Source: Phoenix dactylifera
Taxonomy: Eukaryota > Streptophyta > Magnoliopsida > Arecales > Arecaceae
Reading direction: 5' to 3'
NCBI RefSeq assembly: GCF_009389715.1
Contig: NC_052409.1
Coordinates: 6,127,775 to 6,191,774, forward strand
DNA: 64,000 nt
Positions 17,946 through 26,945 of the stretch are shown here, in pieces. Both the position numbers and the translations under genes were made by a program. Under the pieces are notes generated by a model. That model was not told where the DNA came from. It searched no databases and worked only from the letters and a program-made list of their open reading frames with translations. Position 1 is the stretch's first letter; the number at the start of each line of letters is the position of its first letter.

Positions 17946-19400
17946 TGATGTGGCCTAATCCGCCTATCACGAGTAAGACACATGGAAAGCATTTTGAAAA
18001 AAATTAAATTCAAAAAAAAAAAAAAAGAATTCTTGGCGCAGTCCAAACAAGAAAGGAGGTTACAACAAATTTGAATCCAGATAAGAAAGAAGGTTACGGC
18101 AATCCTTTGATTTTCGCTTCCAAATCGTAATGGATCCATGTTCCCACCTCTATATAAACAATATCAAAAGACTCCAAAAGAGGACAGAGGAACAGCGAGA
18201 GGCTCCAAAGCACAGATGGTGAAAAGCTTCCAAGAAGAGGCTCTCAAGCTCTTATGGCAACAAGCCCTTATAGTGAGAGGTTCCCACGGAAAGGCTCCCA
18301 AGCTTTCATGGCTACCTCCATGCCCAACTCCTTTTCCACGGCCATCCTCTCACATTGTCTCTACTCCAGACGAGATGCACGTCCTTGGAGGCTACCCTTC
18401 CATGCCATCTAAGATTCGAGCATTGTGCATACATGATCCGAGTCCTTGGAGACCGGAATATAAGTCCTTGAAGGCTGCCCTTCCATGCCATCCGAGACAT
18501 GAGCTCCCAGGCCGGGCATCTCTAGGTCGAGTTCCCAGGCCAAGCTTCCAGATCGAGCTTTTAGCCAAAGCTTTTAGGCCAAGTTTCTAGGCCAAGCTCC
18601 TAGGCAAGCTCTCCAAGACAAGCTTCTAGGTCGAGCTCTCCAAACTGAGCTACCAAATAGAGCCCCCAGGCCGAGCACTCGAAGTTGAGCTCCCAAGCCG
18701 AGCTTTCATGCGGAGAACTTCAGACTGAGCTTCCACGACATACACTTCAGGTCGAGTTCCCAAGCCGAGCTTTTAGGCAAAACACTCCAGACCGAGTTCC
18801 CATATCAAGCTCTTCAAGCCAAACTCCCATACCAAACACTTCAAACTAAGCTTCTATGTTGAGCACTCCAGTTGAGTACTTCGGATCGAATTCCCATACC
18901 AGGCACTCCAAGCCGAGCTTCCAAGCTGAGTACTTTGGATCGAATTCCCATACCAGACACTCTAGGCCGAGTTTTTAAGCTAAACACTCTAGATCGAGCT
19001 CCCAGGCCAAGCTTCTAGGCCAAGCACTCTAGATCGAACACTCTAAACCAAGCTCCCATACCAAGCACTTCAGGCCGAACTCCCATATCGAGTACTCCAG
19101 GCCAACCCCATGCTGCTAGGCCGAGCAATCCAGGCCAGACACTCAAAAGATTACTCTTCTTTGATACTTTTATTCTCTTGCTATTTCTCTCTATTATTCC
19201 CAAGCCATGCCTAACTTAAGCATCGAAGTAGGCCTGGTCAGAGCCACCTCGGTGGGTCTCTCTTTTCTTTATGTGTAGATCCGCAACTCTCCATGGCAGA
19301 TTAGCACTTCGTCTTCCACCATGGGGACCAAGGGTATTGATCTACATCTCCATGCCTCCAAATCATGAGACCATGGTCGAGCAGAATTTGTGCATCAACA
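17946..19400 (+). mobile_element. Probable solo LTR of an LTR retrotransposon
   Basis: The segment begins TGATGTGG and ends TGCATCAACA, which fits plant Gypsy-type LTR termini as I know them. A plant-style TATA box, CTATATAAAC, is at about 18149-18158. An internal degenerate tandem array lies at about 18490-19140. No primer-binding site, gag or pol follows the right end, so it reads as a solo or truncated LTR of about 1.45 kb. The flanks are A-rich (AAAAA and AAAAT), which is only weak support for a target duplication. The boundaries are an inference. Confidence 0.45.
18490..19140 (+). repeat. Degenerate tandem array of GAGCTCCCAGGCC-type units
   Basis: A short unit of roughly 20-24 bp (typical words: CCGAGCTCCCAGGCC, GAGCACTCCAG, AAGCTTCTAGGCC) is repeated about 25-30 times with much variation. 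It has no coding meaning; open frames across it come from the low-stop composition. It lies within the probable LTR. A longer repeat with CTTCCATGCCATC words (about 18390-18500) adjoins it. Confidence 0.8.
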
Positions 19401-19500
19401 AAAATCATAAAAGCCAACGACGAGAAAAACCAAAGAAAAATAATAATCCCTCTATAGAGGTAGTAATGAGGTATGACATATTCTCCAACCTTTGGTAGCC

Positions 19501-19990
19501 CTAGTCCTCCATCATTAATGGTAAGGTCTCAGCATCCTTGAATGCTTCCTTGCACCTCTCCATCCCTTTAAGAGCGGACTTAGGCAATAACATCCCCTCA
19601 AAATAGAGCTTGGAGATCAAGTTGTCCAATGCGTCCCGGAGCTGGTCGATGGCATTATTGTAGGTATCCAAACAAGAGTTGTATCTCTCCTTTATCTTAG
19701 GATCAGACTCCAAGTCCACTAGCTCCTCAATTTCTCACACGGTGCTCATGGCATGGGAGATGGCAAGCCTCGTTGCAAGGGTTGCGAGGCCATGAAGGTC
19801 GTCGGTAGACTTGCTCTTTCTTTCTAACTTGAGTGTATTAACACAGTAATGATAGCCACCGGCCGCCATTCTGCCTGTTACAGTCCCGCAGACTTCTTCG
19901 CATGATTTGAGCATTATTGATCCACAGAGGAGGCGGTATGGTGAAGAAAGAGGAGGAGAGGGAGATAGAGGATGATGAGAAGCTTCAATG
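19501..19990 (-). pseudogene. Broken pectin methylesterase/invertase inhibitor (PMEI) gene
   Basis: Minus-strand remains of a PMEI-domain gene; such proteins are secreted cell-wall inhibitors of pectin methylesterase or invertase. A signal-peptide-like stretch (LKLLIILYLPLLLFLHHTA) is read near 19920-19990 in one frame without a visible start Met. The mature part continues in another frame: KSCEEVCGTVTG, then GYHYCVNTLKL, HGLATLATRLAISHAM, YNSCLDTYNNAIDQLRDAL and MERCKEAFKD. Four domain Cys are visible in PMEI-like spacing. One TGA at 19735-19737 interrupts the domain, and a frameshift lies near 19910. The stop codon is at 19501-19503. The family assignment is firm; I call it a pseudogene from the missing start, frameshift and stop. 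Confidence 0.8.
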
Positions 19991-20070
19991 GCTCAAGGGA
20001 GAGAAAAGGTGGTGAGGAATAGGGTGGAGGCAATAGTAGAGGGGAGACTAAGGATAGATATATGTTTCTA

Positions 20071-20080
20071 CTTTTATATG
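20071..20080 (-). promoter_or_regulatory. TATA box upstream of the PMEI pseudogene
   Basis: Read on the minus strand the sequence is CATATAAAAG, about 90 bp before the signal-peptide-like codons and correctly oriented for the PMEI gene. It suggests a formerly complete gene rather than a processed or transduced fragment. Confidence 0.55.
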
Positions 20081-20809
20081 GGGGCGGTAAGGAGTGAAGA
20101 CCTCTTCTTGTGGAGCTAAACTATGCAGATGTTACATGGTGAGGGACATTGAATGGTTCCAAACTCGCGGGTTTAGCGTTCAACTAGTGAAAGCTTGGTG
20201 GAGTGGGTGTTGCCACAGCCTCTAATGTACTTAATTATCGGAATCTCAAGGTATATGTATGGGGGTTTCTCAACAAATTTAGGTTAAACAATGACAACTA
20301 CTTCCAAGGACTATTTTATCGCATTATTACAAAAACTGAAATGAATAAGTTTGGTAAAATCTATTTCGTAAAACTTGTCAAATTAATCATAAATACAAAA
20401 GTCGAGTTTTATAAAAAAAAGAAGGTGCATATTTTTTCCCGTTTTTCATAAAGTTTCTCTTACAATAAATTTGTTATTGAGCTTTCGAAAAATCTGCGTG
20501 CAACTAAACAAGTCCTAAATAAGTTTTTTTAAGAATTTAATTTTCAAGGAGGTTCAGGAATTTAAACTTTGGTAGTGACATATTACCTTTGCGTTGTTCA
20601 AAGCAAAAAGAAAAAAAAATCCATGCAATGATATGCGAGAATTTTTGAACTACTTTAACCTTCAAGTCATGCAATAGGCATGACTTATGGTGTTATGCTA
20701 TCAAGGTATTGGTAGATAATATATTCTAGAATTGTCCAGTCAAAATATTAACCTAGGCTACACTATACATAAAAGCACTAAGATCATTAAATTTAACCTA
20801 AAATATATA

Positions 20810-20858
20810 CTCTCTCTCTCTCTCTCCCCCTCTCCCTCTCCCTCTCCCTCTCCCTCCC
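20810..20858. repeat. (CT)n passing into (CCCTCT)n
   Basis: Simple repeat: about eight CT units followed by several CCCTCT units. The open frame across it gives low-complexity Ser/Leu/Pro and is not a gene. Confidence 0.9.
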
Positions 20859-21907
20859 TACCCCAAGACTACCTTACCACAATCTCCTCCCAACTCATGG
20901 CCGCATGGCTCGGAGTTCTAATTTCACCATCCTATCCCAATACCTTGAACGTAAAAGGTAACTGGCCTTGTCTGAGTTTTAAATTAACATTCTGGAATCA
21001 TCCACTAATGTTTTACCATAACTCATAATGATCTGCTTCTCTTCCAAGTAGTCTCAAATAGTCCTTTCTACCCTGGATCACTCAATTCGTCCTCACCCCT
21101 CATCTCATCCTATCAACTGCTAGAAGAAGCATGACTGCAGTCCCTCTCCTAGCCCTGAACTCCCAGTCCATGTGAGTTCAAAGCTATAGTTAGTACCGTT
21201 TCTTTCAGATGTTGCAGATTATGTGAAAATCTTACAAAAAAAAAAAATCAATTGACTATTTGACTGGGACTTTGGGCGCTTCAATTCCCAAGGTTTGGAG
21301 GACTGATTGAAGAATATAATATTTTTATAAAATATCTTAATATTTTCAATTTATTTCTTTCTCTCTCTTTTGGTGGAGAATATATCTTGTCAAAGTGTTG
21401 GTATAAAAGTTTATTAAGATGGAAGAAGCATAACCCCCTAGTTCCTGAGAAGGGTCAGGGATTTGAATTTTGAGTGGTGTCATTCCTCAAGATTTCGACC
21501 CCGAGTAATTTGGAGATTCGAGGTAAAAATCTTAGGTTCGCATGTTGGACTGATTTTGAGGTTGTAGGCAATCGTATAGATCAATTAGGATCTAAAAGTA
21601 TTTAAAAAAGAAGCAGATTCAGTCAGAAGTTTATTAATTTGAGTTGAAAATTAGCTCTTTTGTCAACCATATGGAGTATTCCATGTGAAAATCTTAATTT
21701 TTCAAACTATATTATCTATCTTAGATAATATAGTATTCCATGTTCCCTTTCTAGTAAGTATATTCCTCATGTTCTGGATTTCGTGTATGGCTTAAGTTAC
21801 TCCTTTAGGTTGCTACAGTTTGGAAAAATCTTGGCCTGGCTTTCTCCTAGAAGGGAAGAAGCAATGGTTGAGATGCCTTCTTTGAGTTCTAGTCTCTGAA
21901 TTCCGCC

Positions 21908-21908
<1 letters not shown>

Positions 21909-21938
<30 letters not shown>
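21909..21938. repeat. Poly-C tract of about 30 bases
   Basis: An uninterrupted C run lies downstream of the PPR stop codon. Its exact length is unreliable, as sequencers slip on such runs. Confidence 0.9.
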
Positions 21939-21939
<1 letters not shown>

Positions 21940-22129
21940 CGACCCAAGTGAGGCAAGACTAGAATCTAACTGCAGTGGATTTTCAAAATACGGTCTTTAA
22001 TACTTCTGTATTCAGCTGATATTTTCCATAGTATTAATTTTGAACCAATAAGTTCTAGGAATTATAATATGTTAAAGAATTGAGAAATACCTGGTAGCCA
22101 GTATAGCTGAGAATGAGATCTTTGGCCTT

Positions 22130-24319
22130 TCACCAGTAATCGCCACACGAGCAAAGACCATCCTTGAAGTGATGAAATCGATTTATATCCCTGACCACTA
22201 TTTCTCTTCCCACAAGCTTAGATATAAGTTTTGTGGCAGAATGGCAGTTTACACAGGCACGAAGGTTCTTCATAATCCTGAGGGTTGTTCCAGGAGCAGT
22301 ACTGATCAGCCCAAAAGCAATGGCTATTCTCTCACTGTGATTACACAAGGATTCTTCCTTCTCTTCCATGCTCAAGTCATGCAAGACAGAGCCCATATGT
22401 GGAACAAATCCAGACTTCTTCAGCTTTCTCTCCAACTCAGATAGCATCTCAAAAATCTCCTTAGATCTTGGATGCAATTTATCTCCAACTCGGAAGGAGT
22501 GAAGCTTGCCATTTATCTCGATCAAACTACACCCTATAGCCTTGGTCACTCCCTTCTCCTTCATCAAAACCCGCACCTTTGCGACATCACTCCACATGCC
22601 AGCTGAGGCATAAATGTTTGAAAGCTGAATATAGTGTCCTGCATTCAAAGGCTCTAAAGCAAATATCTGTTCAGCAGCATACTGTCCTAATCCCACATGA
22701 CCATAAATCTTGCATGCATTCAATAATGCCCCCCAAACGGTTACCTCAGGTTCCATTGGCATGCTCCTGACGAACTCATAAGCTTTCTCAAGATGCCCAG
22801 CACGGGCAAGAAGATCCACAACACAAGCATAGTGCTGATGCCGCGGCTCAATCCCGTAATCTCTCATTGAGCAGAAATACTTCCAACCCTCATCTACTAA
22901 GCCTGCATGATTGCATGCTGATAAGACTCCTACAAAAGTGACATCATTTGGTCTAACCCCGGCGCACTTCATCTCTTCAAATAGATGAATAGCTTCTCGC
23001 CCACGACCATGCAATCCATAACCCATGATTATAGCACTCCAAACAACCACATCCTTATTGGAAATGCATTCAAATACCCGATGTGCACGGGCAATGCTTC
23101 CACACTTGGCATACATGTCGATAAGGGATGTCTTGACAAAGATGTCATCTTTGAATGGACTATGACCAGTGTAGTCCTCAATCCACTTCCCAACCTCAAG
23201 TGAGCCCAGCTGTGCACAAGCTAAGATTGCCGAGCGTATTGTAACTGAGTCAGGTTTCGTATGTCTTGCAATCATTTCACGGAATAGCTCGACAGCCTCA
23301 CTGGCAAAACCATTCTTAGCATATCCTGAGATCATCGCATTCCACAGAATCAGAGCAGGTGATGGGACCTGATCGAACAAAGATCTCGCAGTATGGACTT
23401 GCCCACACTTTGCATACATTGCAGTGAGAGTAATGACCAAATCTGGCTCATCATCAAGTCCAAGCTTGATTACCAGTCCATGAACAGATGACCCCTGGTC
23501 CAAGTCCTCGATGTCCATATAGGCCTTCAGAACACTGACAATTGCAATGAAATCTGGTCTGACATCAGAGGACGACTGCATTCTGGCAAAAATCTGAAGG
23601 GCTTCAAGAGGGAAGCCATTCTGGGCACAACCTGAGATTATGGAAGTCCAGGAGACCACATTTCGATCACTTAGCCTATCAAAGACAGCACGGGCACAGG
23701 GAATCCAGCCGGACTTGGCATACATGGCAACAAGCCCGTTCTGGACAAAGAGGTCAGTCTCAAAGCCCCGCCGGAGGATGTGGGCATGGACAGCACGGCC
23801 AACGGTAGGGGTGGGGAGACCGCCACAGGCCTTGAGGACAGGGGGCAGGGTAAGGCCATCGGGGACCACTCCCTGGTGAAGCATTTTGTCGTAGATAAGG
23901 AGAGCGTCCACGAAGGCTCCGTGTCGGGAGTGGAGGCGGATGGCCGCGTTCCAGAGGGGGACGGATGGGCCGGGGATTTCGTCGAGCAGGTGGCGCGCTT
24001 GGTGGATGAGGCCGAGGTCAGCAGCGGAGAGGAAGAGCTTGGCGGCGAGGGAGGGGGAGCAGCGAAGGATGCCGGAGGAGAGGAGAATGGCGTGGATTTG
24101 TGAGAGGTGAGACGGCTGGGCGGCGGAGTTGAGGAGGGCGGCGGCGCGGCGGAGGAGGGTGGCGGAGGAGTTTTGAGGATCGCAGGGCTCTTCGTGGGGG
24201 GTCGGAGAAAAGGAGTGGAGGCGGAGGATTTGCCGCGGCGGGGACGACGGTGGCGGCGATGGTGGGGTTCGGGGAAGGGAGATGAGGGCTCGCCGGAGGG
24301 CGGGGACGGCTGGCACCAT
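22130..24319 (-). CDS. MEF22: PPR protein of the E/DYW class, MEF22-like
   Basis: Intronless 729-residue pentatricopeptide-repeat protein of the PLS-DYW class, a site-specific C-to-U RNA editing factor. From memory it aligns along its length with Arabidopsis MEF22 (At3g12770), a mitochondrial editing factor. The N terminus is rich in Arg, Ser and Pro with few acids (MVPAVPALRRALISLPRT), as expected of an organelle transit peptide. PLS repeats follow from about residue 65 to 510 (for example LFVQNGLVAMYAKSG, LILWNAMISGYAKNG, VVVWSAIIMGYGLHG), then the E region. The DYW deaminase shows HSE at 661-663 and CVNC at 689-692, the zinc-site pattern, and ends CSCGDYW. No damage is visible. The start at 24319 is chosen for the transit-like N terminus; no in-frame upstream Met is apparent nearby. 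Confidence 0.93.
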   Translation of the reverse strand: MVPAVPALRRALISLPRTPPSPPPSSPPRQILRLHSFSPTPHEEPCDPQNSSATLLRRAAALLNSAAQPSHLSQIHAILLSSGILRCSPSLAAKLFLSAADLGLIHQARHLLDEIPGPSVPLWNAAIRLHSRHGAFVDALLIYDKMLHQGVVPDGLTLPPVLKACGGLPTPTVGRAVHAHILRRGFETDLFVQNGLVAMYAKSGWIPCARAVFDRLSDRNVVSWTSIISGCAQNGFPLEALQIFARMQSSSDVRPDFIAIVSVLKAYMDIEDLDQGSSVHGLVIKLGLDDEPDLVITLTAMYAKCGQVHTARSLFDQVPSPALILWNAMISGYAKNGFASEAVELFREMIARHTKPDSVTIRSAILACAQLGSLEVGKWIEDYTGHSPFKDDIFVKTSLIDMYAKCGSIARAHRVFECISNKDVVVWSAIIMGYGLHGRGREAIHLFEEMKCAGVRPNDVTFVGVLSACNHAGLVDEGWKYFCSMRDYGIEPRHQHYACVVDLLARAGHLEKAYEFVRSMPMEPEVTVWGALLNACKIYGHVGLGQYAAEQIFALEPLNAGHYIQLSNIYASAGMWSDVAKVRVLMKEKGVTKAIGCSLIEINGKLHSFRVGDKLHPRSKEIFEMLSELERKLKKSGFVPHMGSVLHDLSMEEKEESLCNHSERIAIAFGLISTAPGTTLRIMKNLRACVNCHSATKLISKLVGREIVVRDINRFHHFKDGLCSCGDYW

Positions 24320-24388
24320 CCCGCGCGCATGGCGAAGGAAGGGAAATTTTTAAATCGAGCGCCGTTATTGTTTCTAACGGTACGCTAG

Positions 24389-24935
24389 CGCTTTAAAATG
24401 CGCAGGGTGGTGCACCTGCGATACACGTGAGAGGAAGCAATATTTGATGAAAAGCTCTCAATTAATCTAATATATCCACCTTTACCTGAAGAACAACTTT
24501 TTAACTCCTAATAATATTATTAAATAAAAACCAGAAACCAAGTCTTAATCTAGTCTGGATAAGTCTGGATAAGGAGGAGGGGAGAATAGACCAGCTTTAT
24601 CCCGATAAAAGATAACAAAAGAAAAAGAAGCAAAAGCAACGAAAAAACAAAAAACTTGTTCTATTGTCTCTTATTTTGTGTCTCTGATTTTTTTACCATC
24701 CTCGATGGGTAATTGGCTTTTTCTGATTAATATTCTCTGATTTTGGTAATGAATTAGAAGCATAATATTTCACACAAATGCAAGGAATATATACGAAGTC
24801 ACAGGATGCGCAATTGAAGCGGAATAAAATTTAAAGTTTTGTTTCTGTTCAATCTTTGATGAATGAGGGCCCCTGATAATGAGAGTGGAATCACAAAAGA
24901 ACAAAGAATTCCTTGTAACACAACTAAAATAGCGA
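24389..24935. other. Spacer upstream of the PPR gene
   Basis: This covers the promoter side of the minus-strand PPR gene followed by A-rich spacer. No clear TATA box or gene is seen. Confidence 0.4.
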
Positions 24936-24939
24936 TGGC

Positions 24940-25354
24940 TTATGTTTTTGTAGGCGGCCACCATAGTGCTGGGAGTTACATAGTGGTTATTCATCTCCAA
25001 TTGGCCACAACTTCAATGGAACAGGTCAACCTGATCCAACCATGGATCCCAAACTTTTGCCACACTGATGCTTAGGTGCCCTCAGAATGCAATGGTGGAT
25101 AATGCAGTCGATCTTGATCAGAAACCATTAAGTTCAAATATGGACAATAGTTATTACAAACAGATCACCATGAACAGAGGCATTCTTGGAATTGATCAAG
25201 GCTTGGCCAAGAACATCATTGCATCCTTGGCTTCTCGCTCCAACTCCCCCACCCAATTTCATAATGCTACGATCAAGATGCGTGGTGCAATTGGGGCCCT
25301 CACCGGCTCACAAGAGAAATATGAAAATCTTGCCAAAGCCACGAACACCCCATG
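24940..25354 (+). pseudogene. 3' fragment of a class III peroxidase gene
   Basis: Plus-strand remains of the last exon of a secretory plant (class III) peroxidase, a haem enzyme of the cell wall. The proximal-histidine region is recognisable but altered (GGHHSAGS, near 24950). Then, in another frame, comes NFNGTGQPDPTMDPK. A long clean stretch follows: RCPQNAMVDNAVDLDQKP, DNSYYKQITMNRGILGIDQG and IKMRGAIGALTGSQEKYENL, ending KATNTP and a stop at 25352-25354. Upstream exons with the distal histidine are not seen. At least one frameshift separates the first part from the rest, so it cannot code for an enzyme. The match to peroxidase C-terminal signatures is strong by eye. Confidence 0.8.
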
Positions 25355-25378
25355 AATCATCCGATCAACATCTTTTAA

Positions 25379-25381
<3 letters not shown>

Positions 25382-25432
<51 letters not shown>
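25382..25432. repeat. (CA)n microsatellite
   Basis: About 25 CA units follow directly after the peroxidase fragment and pass into a few AT units. Confidence 0.95.
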
Positions 25433-25439
<7 letters not shown>

Positions 25440-25441
<2 letters not shown>

Positions 25442-25630
25442 AAGTTCGTTATTTCAGTACCGAACTCTGTACCGCTGACACACTAACATAATGTCGGTAT
25501 GGTATGGTACGAAGTTTTTTGAAATACTGAGTATTGGTATGCCATTCGTGCCAGATACCGATACCGAACCGGTACGGTATGCTCTGTACCATCCGATTTA
25601 GGCCGGTATAATATAACTTGTATATATATA
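25440..25630. repeat. GTACCG-rich dispersed repeat (site 2)
   Basis: About 190 bp rich in GGTATGGTACG, ATACCGATACCGAACCGG and TACGGTATGC words. Much of it is self-complementary, so it could fold into a long imperfect hairpin. The same order of words recurs at three later sites: a variable start, TACTGAGTATTGGTATGCCA, a GATACCGAACCGGTACGG core, then CTCTGTACCATCCGATTTA. It carries no coding sequence. It looks like a small non-autonomous element (MITE- or SINE-like), but I see no firm ends or target duplication. Confidence 0.6.
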
Positions 25631-25639
25631 TAATTTTAA

Positions 25640-26945
25640 CCATTAAATTTTTTGTTTGAGTTGGAACATCTTTCGTCACAAATTATGTTCTTGTGGAATA
25701 TAACCTTGAAGCAATCATTTTAGTTGTAAGGGAAACTGTATTCAACAAAGTGATGCTGCCCAGTTTTTGTGATACTTTTCAACATCAAAGCAATGAAATC
25801 CTGTGCTCATTTAATGGTTGTTTTCTGTGTATTCGCATTTGGTGGATGATTACTCTGTCTGGTCTCTAGTATTTGCTCCATGTTCACTTGGTCTCCAGCA
25901 TTTCAGGGTTCCTTCTTTTGTAAACTAGATTGAATCGTATATTCACAACATGCATCAAAATGCCATGGCACAAACTTTTTTTTATTTGGGTAGGCCAATC
26001 TCTATGATTACTAAAAATGCAGCAAGAAGTACACGATATTATTGATATGCTTGCATTGTGTGAGGTCATAGTTTGCTACAATACCAAATACCCAGAAGCA
26101 CTAAATTTATTCTACTCCAATAGATTTATTTCTAGTTGTTGTTTGATCATTTGGATCAATTGTAATTATAACGAATACAAGTTTCAAAGATTTTGCTTGA
26201 TTGCAAGATCAAGTTAAAAATAAGGCACAAATGTTTTGAAGGAAATTTCGGCTCCACCAAAGAGAGGTCAAGGAATAAATCAATCACTACACAGTTCATC
26301 AATTTTTTAGAAACACACGTCAACTCATTTGACCCCATGAGATAATCAACTAAGCTTATACCCTTAACCCAGTCATGATAACTAATTTTTTTTTTTAACA
26401 CAAACCATCCTTGTGATCAACCTCACAAATCCCTAGCACCCACAGCAGTAGAATTAACAGAAACTTTCAAAACCTAAATTGCGAGCTCATAATATTCTTG
26501 ACCAACACCCCACAAGCTTCAACGAAGAAACAGGAAAGTCATGGTGCAGAATCTTAAAAAATTTACATCACCCACCATTTTGGTTTCCACTTGAAGACAA
26601 GGATTTGGTGAAATAGGCTGGAGACAACATGATATAAATTCCAAAAATATTATTATTTGCCCCTCCTCTTCTTATATGAAATTGTTAATTCTGGTATCAT
26701 CTGAATATCAACTGCTCAAATCTGTGGCACAACCGCACAAACCTAGGACTTCCCAAATCAATGTCTTAATCTTCTTCACCGGAATATATCAAAAAATGTT
26801 AAAAAGGGTTCAAGGTCTTCTCAAAACAATTAAATTGTAAATTAACAGTTTCAAAAAAATTACAAACTAACAAGCCTAGTATCATGCGCTTCCAAAATTG
26901 AGCGGCCGATCTTTTTCCTCGTAAGTTGGGAGGCAAAGCCAACAA
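25640..26945. other. Spacer and 3' flank of the stomatin-like gene
   Basis: AT-rich sequence. The part nearest 26945 is likely the 3' UTR of the minus-strand stomatin-like gene. No other gene is recognised. Confidence 0.5.

Larger units (their letters stand above)
20100..22129. other. Spacer between the PMEI pseudogene and the PPR gene
   Basis: AT-rich spacer with no recognised gene. It holds a (CT)n/(CCCTCT)n tract at about 20810-20858 and a poly-C run of about 30 at 21909-21938. The part nearest 22129 is presumably the PPR 3' UTR. Confidence 0.6.

Noticed and set aside
18138-18590. 150-codon plus-strand frame
   Set aside because: Lies over LTR leader and array sequence; it is repetitive and Ser/Pro-rich with no domain.
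23671-24330. Long minus-strand frame of 219 codons overlapping the PPR gene start, and plus-strand frames at 23780-24388
   Set aside because: They are shadows of the GC-rich 5' part of the PPR gene: low-complexity Pro/Ser or Gly/Glu translations with no family resemblance.
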